Part shown: positions 15,645-24,017 of the stretch, in pieces | Position numbering within the stretch: position 1 is the stretch's first letter | How the letters are laid out: every line of letters starts with the position of its first letter | Assembly: GCA_018335585.1 (NCBI GenBank) | Contig: JAGXRZ010000062.1 | Span: 1-43,055 of the forward strand | Reading direction: 5' to 3' | Length of the DNA: 43,055 bases | Origin: Selenomonadales bacterium | Lineage (GTDB): Bacteria > Bacillota > UBA994 | The notes under the pieces: model-generated | Database searches by the model: none | What the model was told of the DNA's origin: nothing | What the model saw: only the letters and a program-made list of their open reading frames with translations | Program-made: the position numbers and the translations under genes

Positions 15645-16331
15645 CTAATTCTTGTGTCGGGGCGTAGCCATCGCTTTGCGCTTGCCTGGCGCGGCGCAGG
15701 CCTCCATGGCGTGCTGTACGTGCAGCTTGGCACGCTGCTCAGCTAGCTCGCCATTGCGTTGCTCGATGGCTTCAATGATTGTAAGGTGCTCGTCCCAGGC
15801 CGCACTTTGTCGCTCCGGTGTATCCAGGCTGACATAGCGCAGGCAGCTAAGCTGCGAAGCATAGGTTTCCATGAGCTGCATTAAGCGCGCGCTGCGGCTG
15901 GCGCGATTCAAGATGGTGTTAAACTCCGCGAAGATACGCGCATACTCTGCGAAGTCCCCGAGCGGGGGCTTCTTGGCTTTAAGCCGTTTGAGTTGCGCGA
16001 GTTCCTCAGGCGTGATATGCTCGGCCGCTAGTTTCGCCACCAGCCCTTCTAAGACCGAGAGAATGCTGTATATCTCTAGCGCGTCCTCGAGCTTTAGGCC
16101 GACGACGACTGTCCCGCGCCGCGGCACGGATACGGCAATGCCGTCCTTTTCCAGCATACGCAGGGCTTCGCGCACCGGCGTACGGCTCACCTGCAGTCGC
16201 TCCGCTATCTCACTCTCAACTAGGCGCTCCCCTGCCTCTAGATGCCCTTTCATAATGGCACTGCGCAGGCTTTCGTACACTAGGTCGCGGATAGGGCGCA
16301 AGTCAGTTATCTCGATAGGGCTTAAGGCCAT
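15645..16331 (-). CDS. GntR/FadR-family transcriptional regulator
   Basis: About 228 residues. N-terminal winged helix-turn-helix: LVYESLRSAIMKGHLEAGERL ... SEIAERLQVSRTPVREALRMLEKDG, the hallmark of GntR proteins. The C-terminal FCD-type helical domain binds an effector. The ATG at 16331 with GGGAGG upstream is preferred over TTG 16337. It is the last gene of the operon, 15 bases after aroE, so it is likely an autoregulated local repressor of the catabolic genes that responds to a pathway acid. The palindrome at 25807-25832, downstream of the operon promoter, is the natural candidate operator. Confidence 0.9.
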   Translation of the reverse strand: MALSPIEITDLRPIRDLVYESLRSAIMKGHLEAGERLVESEIAERLQVSRTPVREALRMLEKDGIAVSVPRRGTVVVGLKLEDALEIYSILSVLEGLVAKLAAEHITPEELAQLKRLKAKKPPLGDFAEYARIFAEFNTILNRASRSARLMQLMETYASQLSCLRYVSLDTPERQSAAWDEHLTIIEAIEQRNGELAEQRAKLHVQHAMEACAAPGKRKAMATPRHKN

Positions 16332-16346
16332 GGGCAACCTCCCTGC

Positions 16347-17225
16347 TTAGGATAGACGCGCGCTTAATTCCGCTATTGTCTCCTTCATAGTGGCGACGGG
16401 GGCGGCTTGCCCTGTCCAGATGGTAAAAGCGGCCGCACCTTGATAGATGACCATACCGAGGCCATTGGCAGTTCTACAGCCCCTACCTGCGGCCTCGCGC
16501 AACAGCCGCGTAGTTGTAGGGTTGTAAATAATATCACAAACAAGCTGCCGGTTGTCAAGCCCGCCTGCCGCCAACCACTCGCTTGGCAGCGGTGTGTCGT
16601 CAGCGTAAGGGGCCATACCCACCGCCGTGGCGTTAATTACGACGTTTGCTTCCGCGACTGCGTTTCGCATGCTAGCTGTTCCGAGCTCTACGCGCGAGAC
16701 AGGATAAGAGAAATGCTGGTCTATCGAATCCGCCAGGCTTGCTACCGCAGCGTCTGACATATCGGCCAACGTAATGCCTTGCGCACCTTTGGCGGCAAGA
16801 ACAGCGGCGATAGCTCGCCCTGCTCCCCCGCAGCCAAGCACGAAAAAGCGCGTGCTTGGAATGTGAATCGCCTCGTCTTGCTCGAGAAAGGTCGCAAAGC
16901 CAAGGCCGTCCGTGTTGTAGCCGGTGAGCTTCCCGCCCTCGGCCTTAACGGTATTGACTGCGCCAATGGCGAGAGCGGCCGTGTCTACAGCGTCTAGATA
17001 CTGCATTACCTCAATTTTGTTGGGCTTTGTGACATTGCAGCCTGCGAAATTCATGCGGCGCATGCCCTGTAGTACATCGCGGAGGCCTTCGGTCGCCACT
17101 TCGATGGGAAAGTAATAGTAGTTAAGGCCCGCTGCCCCAAAGGCGCGGTTTTGCATAGCCGGAGAAAAGCTCTGCTTTAAGGGCGTGCCAAGCAAGCCCA
17201 CTAGCTTGGTTTCTACATCAATCAC
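16347..17225 (-). CDS. aroE: Shikimate/quinate dehydrogenase (AroE family)
   Basis: An NAD(P)-dependent oxidoreductase interconverting 3-dehydroshikimate and shikimate, or 3-dehydroquinate and quinate. It has 292 residues. Substrate motif SFSPAMQN (residues 19-26), NVTKPNK with catalytic Lys70, GAVNTV, YNTDG with Asp106, the Rossmann loop VLGCGGAGRA, and C-terminal NGLGMVIYQGAAAF. The PNK ending of the lysine motif resembles YdiB-type enzymes (MPNK) more than classical biosynthetic AroE (P-F/H-K). This is a mild hint of quinate/shikimate dual use. The GTG start at 17225 has AAGGAGG upstream. It sits between tctA and gntR in a catabolic operon that also carries aroD, so a catabolic role is inferred. 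Confidence 0.88.
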   Translation of the reverse strand: MIDVETKLVGLLGTPLKQSFSPAMQNRAFGAAGLNYYYFPIEVATEGLRDVLQGMRRMNFAGCNVTKPNKIEVMQYLDAVDTAALAIGAVNTVKAEGGKLTGYNTDGLGFATFLEQDEAIHIPSTRFFVLGCGGAGRAIAAVLAAKGAQGITLADMSDAAVASLADSIDQHFSYPVSRVELGTASMRNAVAEANVVINATAVGMAPYADDTPLPSEWLAAGGLDNRQLVCDIIYNPTTTRLLREAAGRGCRTANGLGMVIYQGAAAFTIWTGQAAPVATMKETIAELSARLS

Positions 17226-17246
17226 GTCTGTTTCCTCCTTGGTCGG

Positions 17247-18737
17247 CTACTTTCGCCACCTAGCGAACAGCGACTTCCAGTCTTGTTGACTGACAAGCAT
17301 TATGACCATAAACGCGAGTAAAGCCGCCGAAAGTGGGTTCGTGACCATGCTCAGCAAGAAGTCGCCCACATTGCCGTGTGACAAGGCCATTGCCCGGCGG
17401 TAGTTTGACTCGATTAAGGGGCTAAGAATCACGCCTAGCACCATCGGGGCCAAGGGATAGTCATACATTTTCATAAAGTAACCGAGGACGCCAAAGGCAA
17501 TCATCCAGTAGACGTCGGCCACGTTTAGGTTAATGGCGTAGCTGCCAATTACAGACAACACCAGAATAATTGGCACGATAATGTTTTTGGGGATTTCTAC
17601 TACTTTGCTAAAGATGCGGATGCCCGTCATCCCGAACACGTATAAAAAGATGTTCGCGATGATGAGGGAGCCGACAATCATCCAAAAGAACTCCGGCTGT
17701 TCGCGCATTAGGAGCGGCCCGGGGCGCAGACCGTGAATCATCATTACGCCAATTAACACGGCCGTCACGGAATCGCCGGGGATACCGAGCGTCATCATTG
17801 GGATAAAGGCGCCGCCGATAGCCGCGTTGTTGGCGGCCTCCGGCGCAACCACTCCTTCCCAGGCGCCTTCTCCAAACGGACGCGACGGGTTCTTAATCGT
17901 GCGCTTGGCATGGTCGTAGGCCATAAGTGCGGCAATGTCTCCGCCGGTGCCAGGGAGCGCACCGATAAGGGTGCCTAGCACAGAGCAGCGCAGCGCCAAG
18001 GGCAGGTTTTTTAAGACAAGCTTTAGATCCGGCACTATGCGGTCTATTTTTTGCTTGACCGGAGGAATCTTGTAGCGCAGTTGATACAGTCCTTCCGATA
18101 AGCCAAACAAGCCAATCATCACTACGACGAAACTAATGCCGCCAAGGAGCCGCGGGTTGCCAAAGGTGAGGCGTGCCTGTGCGGTAAAGGGATCCATGCC
18201 GACGAGGCCTACAAACGTGCCAAGCGCGGCAGCAAGTAGTGCCTTGCTTAGCGAGCCACGGCTAAGACTCCCGACGAGAAGCATCCCCATTAAAGCCAGG
18301 AGCAGATAGTCGCGCGGCGCGAAGCTTAGCGCCAGCCTTGCCACAAACGGGGCGGCAACCGCTAACACCGCAATGCCAAAAAAAGTGCCGAGTACTGACA
18401 TGGTCGTCGCTAACCCCATGGTCTTACCGGCCTCCCCTAATCGGGCTAGCGGGTACCCGTCAATGCCGGTAGCTACGGCCGACGGAGCGCCGGGGATGTT
18501 AAGCAATATTGCCGATCGACTGCCCCCGTACACGCCGCCTGTGTAAATGCCTACCATCAGCGCAAGCGCAGGGTACACATCCCAAGCGTAAGTGAAAGAC
18601 AAGAGCAGCGACACGGCCATAGTTACCGAAAGACCCGGAATAGCGCCAATGTAAATGCCGACAAAGACACCCACAGCGACATAGAGCAAGAGCTCGATGC
18701 TCAGAAAAGGGATAAGAAAGCCCTCAAGACCTGCCAT
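17247..18737 (-). CDS. tctA: Tripartite tricarboxylate transporter, large membrane subunit TctA
   Basis: A 496-residue, roughly 12-helix membrane protein of the TctA family. Family signatures: GIYIGAIPGLSVTMAVSLLL near the N terminus, GIYTGGVYGGSRSAILLNIP(G)APSAVAT, LGTLIGALPGTGGDIAALMAY, and GVVAPEAANNAAIGGAFIPM. It forms the translocation channel with TctB and takes substrate from the periplasmic or lipoprotein receptor TctC. Known substrates of the family include citrate and other carboxylates. AGGAGGGAA precedes the ATG; it is 15 bases after tctB. Confidence 0.95.
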   Translation of the reverse strand: MAGLEGFLIPFLSIELLLYVAVGVFVGIYIGAIPGLSVTMAVSLLLSFTYAWDVYPALALMVGIYTGGVYGGSRSAILLNIPGAPSAVATGIDGYPLARLGEAGKTMGLATTMSVLGTFFGIAVLAVAAPFVARLALSFAPRDYLLLALMGMLLVGSLSRGSLSKALLAAALGTFVGLVGMDPFTAQARLTFGNPRLLGGISFVVVMIGLFGLSEGLYQLRYKIPPVKQKIDRIVPDLKLVLKNLPLALRCSVLGTLIGALPGTGGDIAALMAYDHAKRTIKNPSRPFGEGAWEGVVAPEAANNAAIGGAFIPMMTLGIPGDSVTAVLIGVMMIHGLRPGPLLMREQPEFFWMIVGSLIIANIFLYVFGMTGIRIFSKVVEIPKNIIVPIILVLSVIGSYAINLNVADVYWMIAFGVLGYFMKMYDYPLAPMVLGVILSPLIESNYRRAMALSHGNVGDFLLSMVTNPLSAALLAFMVIMLVSQQDWKSLFARWRK

Positions 18738-18752
18738 TAGATTCCCTCCTCA

Positions 18753-19229
18753 CTACGGCAAGACGACTTCAAAGAGCATGGCAAAGATGACGTAGATGAT
18801 ACCTACCGTAGCGACAGCTAAAACAGCTTTTCGCAGTAGTCTAACGGGCTCCAAGAGATACATTGCGGCAACCAAAAACCCTAAGGTGGCCAACTCAAAG
18901 CCAAGCGGAACCAAAGCCACGGTGTAACCGACGACGGTAGCAAGCAAGAGAACCGCGTCCCGCGAAAACAGGTACTGCACGGTGGGCATGAGGCTCTGTG
19001 AATCGGCGCGGACAGCAGTTACCAAGAGCCCGCCGGCAAGAGCCATCAGCGCGAGCAACAAGAGCTGGGCGACAGAGCCCGGCCCGGCCCATTGCCCCTG
19101 AAAGATGCCGGGCAGTTTTAGTGCTTCGGGCAGCAACCGAGCGAGACCAAGCAGCAGGACTGCGAGAAATATGCCTTCCCCGGGACGCTTTTCGGCTTGT
19201 CGGACTTCGTGGGTTTCGTGCTCTACCAC
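18753..19229 (-). CDS. tctB: Tripartite tricarboxylate transporter, small membrane subunit TctB
   Basis: About 158 residues with four predicted membrane helices: EGIFLAVLLLGLARLL..., the AQLLLLALMALAGGLLVTAV pair, the VLLLATVVGYTVALVPLGFE pair, and a final AVLAVATVGIIYVIFAMLF. This matches TctB size and topology, and the operon position between tctC and tctA confirms it. The longer GTG at 19235 overlaps the ribosome site; the GTG at 19229 has GGAGGGG seven bases upstream and is preferred. A strong hairpin (19253-19278) lies between it and tctC. Confidence 0.88.
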   Translation of the reverse strand: MVEHETHEVRQAEKRPGEGIFLAVLLLGLARLLPEALKLPGIFQGQWAGPGSVAQLLLLALMALAGGLLVTAVRADSQSLMPTVQYLFSRDAVLLLATVVGYTVALVPLGFELATLGFLVAAMYLLEPVRLLRKAVLAVATVGIIYVIFAMLFEVVLP

Positions 19230-19252
19230 ACTCACCCCTCCTTTGCTTTAAC

Positions 19253-19278
19253 GAGGGGAGGACTTTGCTCCTCCCCTC
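19253..19278 (-). other. Strong intercistronic hairpin between tctC and tctB
   Basis: A perfect 10-bp stem, GAGGGGAGGA with TCCTCCCCTC, around a 6-base loop. There is no T-tract on the minus strand, so it is unlikely to terminate transcription. Its position after the binding-protein gene fits an mRNA-stabilising or processing hairpin that raises TctC over the membrane subunits. The C-rich arm could alternatively pair with the GGAGGGG ribosome site of tctB. Confidence 0.7.
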
Positions 19279-19289
19279 ATAATCATAAC

Positions 19290-20309
19290 CTATGGTCTCG
19301 CGATATTGAATTTCTGCGGCGATTCCTTGGCACCGCCGGCATCGTAGATCAGCCAAGCCATATGGCGCTGCCACTGCGTCATGTAATCGCGTGCGGCTTG
19401 CCCGGTGTGTCCAAGGAGCACTAATCCGCGCTCGTTAGCGAACTGCACAAATCGCGGGTCGTTATATGCAGCAACGAAAGCCTCTCGCAGTCTGTCGACG
19501 ACCGGCTGCGGGGTGCCTTTGCGCACATGCACGCCATAGAAGAAGCCGGCTGTCGTAAGCATGGGGCGCGCCTGCGGACGCATCTGTCCTAACGCCGGAA
19601 CCCCGGGGAGCACTGCTAACGGCTCGTTGGCTACTACGGCCAGCGCGCGCAGCGTGCCACCCTGCACTTGCGGTACGGCGGCTAAGAGGGCGAGGCCTGT
19701 TACGTCAATGTGCTTGCCAAGCAAAGCTGTTGCCAACGGGCCGTCGCCGTCAAAGGCTACTTGGTTAAAGCGCACGCCTTCGATGCTGTTAAGGATAGCA
19801 GCGGTTACATAGGGCTGACCGCCTACGCCGCTGATGCCGAGGTTAACTCGGCCTGGGTTGCGTTTCGCTTCCTCAATGAGCTGCTCATACGTTTGGATAG
19901 GGGATTGCGGGTGCACGACGATAACCGTCGGCCCCTGCACCGTGAGAATAATGGGCTCAAAGTCGGCATAGGTGAGGTTTGAGAGCCCTAGTACCTGATA
20001 GAGCTGCGGGTTCTCGGCGTGGAACAGCACGGTGTAGCCGTCGGCGGGACGGTCTTGCACGTACTGCGTGGCAATGGCACCTGTTCCGCCCGTGCGGTTG
20101 GTCATGGTAATGCTTTGTCCAAGCTTAGCTTCGGCAATGGAAGCCAGCAAGCGAGACGAAGTATCCGTGCCGCCGCCTGCACCCCAAGCGATAACACCTT
20201 CAATCGTGCGCTCCGGGAAGGGACGCGCAGCCGGGCGACACCCGATAGTTAAGGTAACAAGTAGGACGCCTATTAGGACCAACCCGACGATTCTGCTCAG
20301 TTTACTCAT
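19290..20309 (-). CDS. tctC: Tripartite tricarboxylate transporter, substrate-binding lipoprotein TctC
   Basis: About 339 residues from the ATG at 20309, which has AGGAGGGTC upstream; the open frame continues for 36 codons further without a ribosome site. Lipoprotein signal peptide: a hydrophobic core then LTIGC lipobox with Cys at about residue 23, fitting a Gram-positive anchored receptor. The Bug-type fold is shown by the G-G-G-T-D-T near residue 48, MTNRTGGTGAIAT, GGQPYVTAAILN and YDAGGA at the C terminus. It delivers a carboxylate substrate to TctAB. The gene lies between the cupin gene and tctB. Confidence 0.92.
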   Translation of the reverse strand: MSKLSRIVGLVLIGVLLVTLTIGCRPAARPFPERTIEGVIAWGAGGGTDTSSRLLASIAEAKLGQSITMTNRTGGTGAIATQYVQDRPADGYTVLFHAENPQLYQVLGLSNLTYADFEPIILTVQGPTVIVVHPQSPIQTYEQLIEEAKRNPGRVNLGISGVGGQPYVTAAILNSIEGVRFNQVAFDGDGPLATALLGKHIDVTGLALLAAVPQVQGGTLRALAVVANEPLAVLPGVPALGQMRPQARPMLTTAGFFYGVHVRKGTPQPVVDRLREAFVAAYNDPRFVQFANERGLVLLGHTGQAARDYMTQWQRHMAWLIYDAGGAKESPQKFNIARP

Positions 20310-20346
20310 TTTGACCCTCCTCTTTTTTTGGTTACCTAGAAAGCAA

Positions 20347-20727
20347 TTAGGCTTTCGCCGGCGGCAGCTCCGCTTGCGGCGTGTACACCCACAAAAGCCA
20401 CAGCGGCTCGTCGCCAATGCTTACGTGTTGATGGTACTCCCCTTCGGGAATAAACATGCAGTCATTTGGTTCAAGAATAGTCTCGTTGCCTTCTGCGTCA
20501 ATCGCCAAAGCTCTGCCTTTCAGAATAAAGTCGATTTCTTCGGAGCCGGGGTGGTTATGCATTTGGCAGCGCTCGCCCGGTTCAAAAATGGTAATGCCCA
20601 TGTTGAAGTGCTTTGAACCCACGAGCTGTTTGCTGATTAGGCGGAAGACTTTGCGCCTCATGCCGGGGTCGTCGAGTCCCAGCCAGATTTGTTCTGCGTC
20701 ACGAAACGTCTTAAGAAATTTTGCCAT
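20347..20727 (-). CDS. Single-domain cupin protein
   Basis: 126 residues. Cupin motif 1 is G-x5-H-x-H-x3-E: Gly51, His57, His59, Glu63. Motif 2 is PEGEYHQH with His99 (and His101) plus Gly105. All metal ligands are therefore in place. Such small cupins may be isomerases, decarboxylase accessories, dioxygenases or ligand-binding proteins. Context in a carboxylate-catabolic operon, between a TPP enzyme and the transporter receptor, suggests action on the transported substrate, but the reaction is unknown. AAAGGGG precedes the ATG. It is 89 bp after the TPP-enzyme stop. Confidence 0.82.
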   Translation of the reverse strand: MAKFLKTFRDAEQIWLGLDDPGMRRKVFRLISKQLVGSKHFNMGITIFEPGERCQMHNHPGSEEIDFILKGRALAIDAEGNETILEPNDCMFIPEGEYHQHVSIGDEPLWLLWVYTPQAELPPAKA

Positions 20728-20816
20728 TACTTGTCCCCTTTCTCTGGTTGCGTTAGTGTCAAGTAGTGTGCTTTTGTCTCCACCTCCTTGGATTAGTCTG
20801 GGTTTGGCGAGCTAGC

Positions 20817-22574
20817 CTAGGTGCTGGCATGGTGCACTTTGCGGTGCGGCGAGTAAATATCCATGATGTTCCAATGCCCCGCGGTAGGCACGGGGTTGTT
20901 GACCATCGGCACGTCGATAACTACGGCCTTGTTGCCGGCGATAGCTTCGCGGAGAGCCGGGCCGAACTCATGCGCTGCGTTTATGCGTATGCCGTCTACG
21001 CCGTAGGCGCGCGCTATCGCCGCGTAATCCGGCGAGTAGGGTTTCCCGTCTTTTTCGAACAGGGTGCCTAGGGTAGTGCCGTAGTGAGCTTTTTGCAGTC
21101 CGGCGATAGTCCCAAAGGCGTAGTTGTTCATGATTACGAAAATTACCGGCACATTCTCTGCCGCTGCCGTAGCCAGTACCGCGGGATTCTGCCCAAAACC
21201 GCCGTCGCCGATTAACGAGACTACGACGCGGTGCGGAGCGGCGATTTTTGCTCCCAAAGCGGCACTTGAACCAAAACCCATGGTCGCCAGGCCGCCGGGC
21301 GTAAGAATGCTGCCCGGTTCATAAATGGGAAACTGCTGCCCCACGCCGTTCTTGTTCCAGCCTACGTCGGTGGTAATCAGTGCATCGGGCGGGAGCGCTG
21401 CCCTTACTTCCGCAAGTATGCGCTGCGGGCTCATGGGGAAGGCGTCGCTCTGGGCGTGAGCTTGGTTGCCGGCCGCAAACTCCCGGCGATACTCCGCTAT
21501 GGCAGCTTTTTCCTGTGCGTTGTCAAAGCCTTGCGGGTACATCTCCTTCGCTACGGCCAGCAGGGTGGCGGCGGCGGACTTCACGTCGGCAATGGCCCCT
21601 ATCTCTACGGGGAAATTCCGCCCGATTTCGAGCGGGTCAATGTCGATGTGGATAAGCTTGCTCGGCGGGAAACTAAACGTGTACTCCGGATACCAGGAGC
21701 TGCAGTCGGCCTCGGAAAAACGCGTACCTAGAGCTAGGACGTAATCGGCACTGAGGCAGCGGTCGTTAATAAACTTGGTGCCCCAAAAGCCGGTCATACC
21801 TAGAGTTAGGGGATGGTCGTCCGAGACTACGCCCTTGCCCATAAGCGTGTGAGCGACGGGAATACCTAGATGGTCGGCTAACGCCCTGACCTCTCGGGCG
21901 GCATCAGCCAGAATAACGCCCCCACCCACGTAGAGAAGCGGGCGCTTAGCTTCCGCCAAGAGGGAGACTATGCGACGCGCTACACTCATCTCTAGCGCCG
22001 GGCGGGTTAACGTAAGGCTGCTTTGCATAACTCGCTCAAATAGCTTGCTGGGAATGTGCTCCGAGAAAATGTCCATCGGCACGTCGACCAAGACAGGTCC
22101 CGGCCTTCCCGCCTCGGCGAGAGTAAAGGCTTTGTGCATAATCTCCGGCAACAGCGCGGCTTTCTCCACGCGCCAGGCGCGCTTAACAAAGGGACGGTAT
22201 ATCTCCCACTGCGCGGCATCGGCGTGCATGCCCACTTCCTGGTGTGGGTGCTTGCCGTAGTAATGCGAGGGCACATCCCCGGCGATAACGACCATGGGGA
22301 TAGAATCAAGCGCGGCGTTAGCTACCCCGGTGGCAGCGTTAGTTAACCCCGGGCCAAGGTGACTGAGCACGACTGAGGCCCGCTTGGTGACGCGGGCATA
22401 GCCGTCGGCGGCATGTGCGGCGATTTGCTCGTGCCGCACGTTAATGAACTTAATTTTACTCTCTGCCAGGGCGGCTAACACGGCAATGTTGGTGTGTCCG
22501 CAGAGGCCAAAGATATGTTCGACGCCTCTTTGTTCAAGGTATTTGACCAATAGGTTAGCTACTGAATCCTTCAT
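20817..22574 (-). CDS. Thiamine-diphosphate enzyme of the acetolactate synthase/2-oxoacid decarboxylase family
   Basis: 585 residues with three canonical domains: N-terminal PYR domain with catalytic glutamate (Glu49 in VRHEQIAAHAADGYARVT), a central Rossmann-like domain (GGGVILADAAREV), and a C-terminal PP domain with GDGGFGQNPAV ... MNNYAFG (the GDG-N-N TPP/Mg motif). No regulatory small subunit is present, arguing against biosynthetic acetolactate synthase. It is not obviously sulfoacetaldehyde acetyltransferase from its N terminus. In this operon it is adjacent to an acylating aldehyde dehydrogenase, so decarboxylation of a 2-oxoacid to an aldehyde is the simplest inference. AAAGGAG lies upstream of the ATG. 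Confidence 0.85.
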   Translation of the reverse strand: MKDSVANLLVKYLEQRGVEHIFGLCGHTNIAVLAALAESKIKFINVRHEQIAAHAADGYARVTKRASVVLSHLGPGLTNAATGVANAALDSIPMVVIAGDVPSHYYGKHPHQEVGMHADAAQWEIYRPFVKRAWRVEKAALLPEIMHKAFTLAEAGRPGPVLVDVPMDIFSEHIPSKLFERVMQSSLTLTRPALEMSVARRIVSLLAEAKRPLLYVGGGVILADAAREVRALADHLGIPVAHTLMGKGVVSDDHPLTLGMTGFWGTKFINDRCLSADYVLALGTRFSEADCSSWYPEYTFSFPPSKLIHIDIDPLEIGRNFPVEIGAIADVKSAAATLLAVAKEMYPQGFDNAQEKAAIAEYRREFAAGNQAHAQSDAFPMSPQRILAEVRAALPPDALITTDVGWNKNGVGQQFPIYEPGSILTPGGLATMGFGSSAALGAKIAAPHRVVVSLIGDGGFGQNPAVLATAAAENVPVIFVIMNNYAFGTIAGLQKAHYGTTLGTLFEKDGKPYSPDYAAIARAYGVDGIRINAAHEFGPALREAIAGNKAVVIDVPMVNNPVPTAGHWNIMDIYSPHRKVHHAST

Positions 22575-22604
22575 GCCTGTTCTCCTTTACTGCGCTTTGT
22601 CGCC

Positions 22605-24011
22605 CTAGCGCTCAAGCTCTGGGTCATAAAACTCGCCAAACAACTCCGCATCGGACGGACGATCCTCAGGAATAGGGAAGGACACCCACGTCGTGTTGAG
22701 ATAATGTTTTAGACTAATATTCTCTGAGACGATGTTGCCTCCCCAGGTGCCGCACCCTAGGCTCGAGGTCATGGGCATGCCGTTAGTGAACGCACCGGCA
22801 TTGGCCTTAGACTGCGGCTGGCGCACCATGATTCTGCTTACGGGTGCCGCTAGGGCTAGGCGGTGAATGTGGTCGTTGTTAAAGGAGTAAATCCCCACCG
22901 AGTGGCCCTTGCCCCCGACTTCGTAGATAGCAGCCATCTTAGTGAGGGCCTCGTCAAACCCGCTGTACTTAAAGACAGAGAGCAGCGTGCCGAGTTTTTC
23001 CCCCGAGAACGGGTTGTTCTTGCCGATATGCTCTTCCTCGGTAACAAGGAACAGCCTGTCGTCAGGGATGGAGAAGCCGGCAGCCTGGGCTAAGGCGGTA
23101 GCGGCTATAGCTACCGTGTCACTTTTGCGATAGCCCGCTTCGTCCCACATTACTGCTCTTAACTTGTCGCGCTCGGCGGGAGTAACCAGATACCCGCCAA
23201 CTTGGACTAGCGCTTCAAGGAGACCTGCGTAAACTCGCTCGTCAACGAGCAGGTTGCCGTCGGCCGAGCACCCCGACCCAAAATCCGACGTCTTGCTCTG
23301 CATCGTGTTCTGCGCGGCGTCCTGCAAATCCGCGGTCACGTCAATAACCATAGTGGCATTACCTGCACCCACGCCTAGTGCCGGCGTGCCTGAGCTATAG
23401 GCTGCGCGCACCATACCCGGGCCACCGGTGGCCATAACTAGGTCGGCCTCGGCCATCAGGGCCTTGGACATGGGGATATTGACCTCAGTCAAACACTGTA
23501 GAATATCTGCCGGTGCGCCTTCCTGCTCTAGCGCCTCGCGCATAAGCTGCACCGTCTTGTAGGTGGTGTGCTTGGAGCGCGGATGCGGGGAGAAAATAAC
23601 TGTATCGCGCGCCTTAATCGCGTAGATAGCGGTGCCGGCGGGAGTAAGGTCCGGATTGGTGGTCGGAACAATCGAAGCAATAATGCCTACCGGTTTCGCG
23701 TATTTGACGATGCCTTTTTCCGGTATCTCTTCAATGATGCCGATGCTTTTCTGGCGGAGAGCATCGCGCAGGATACCGCGAATCTTAAACCGCTTGTTAG
23801 CGCGACTCACGGGGTCGCCTAAGCCGCTCTCCTTAATGCCTAGGTCCACTAGCTCTAAAAAAGTGCGCTTGTTGGCCACAGCCCAAGCGACGGCTTGGCA
23901 GAGGCGGTCTACCCGAGCTTGGTCGTACGTAGAGATGATTTCAAGCGCACGCCGAGCTTTTGCCAGCGCACTGTCTAGTTCTGCCCGCTGTGTGGGTGTT
24001 AGGTCACTCAT
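22605..24011 (-). CDS. CoA-acylating aldehyde dehydrogenase
   Basis: 468 residues of the acylating ALDH group (EutE/PduP/SauS-like): IVPTTNPDLTPAGTAIYAIK, TGGPGMVRAAYSSGTPALGV, the nucleophile Cys248 in DFGSGCSADG, and C-terminal CGTWGGNIVSENISLKHYLN. It converts an aldehyde plus CoA and NAD(P)+ to an acyl-CoA. No N-terminal encapsulation peptide or microcompartment genes are evident in the window, so it is presumably cytosolic. The sequence style is reminiscent of sulfoacetaldehyde dehydrogenase SauS, but specificity cannot be fixed. It lies between the HMG-CoA lyase-type gene (6-base gap) and the TPP-enzyme gene (30-base gap). Confidence 0.88.
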   Translation of the reverse strand: MSDLTPTQRAELDSALAKARRALEIISTYDQARVDRLCQAVAWAVANKRTFLELVDLGIKESGLGDPVSRANKRFKIRGILRDALRQKSIGIIEEIPEKGIVKYAKPVGIIASIVPTTNPDLTPAGTAIYAIKARDTVIFSPHPRSKHTTYKTVQLMREALEQEGAPADILQCLTEVNIPMSKALMAEADLVMATGGPGMVRAAYSSGTPALGVGAGNATMVIDVTADLQDAAQNTMQSKTSDFGSGCSADGNLLVDERVYAGLLEALVQVGGYLVTPAERDKLRAVMWDEAGYRKSDTVAIAATALAQAAGFSIPDDRLFLVTEEEHIGKNNPFSGEKLGTLLSVFKYSGFDEALTKMAAIYEVGGKGHSVGIYSFNNDHIHRLALAAPVSRIMVRQPQSKANAGAFTNGMPMTSSLGCGTWGGNIVSENISLKHYLNTTWVSFPIPEDRPSDAELFGEFYDPELER

Positions 24012-24017
24012 TCTGCT

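Noticed and set aside
20817-22574. Sulfoacetaldehyde acetyltransferase (Xsc), suggested by the SauS-like aldehyde dehydrogenase next to it
   Set aside because: The N-terminal sequence does not resemble Xsc, and no phosphate acetyltransferase or sulfonate genes are present in the operon.
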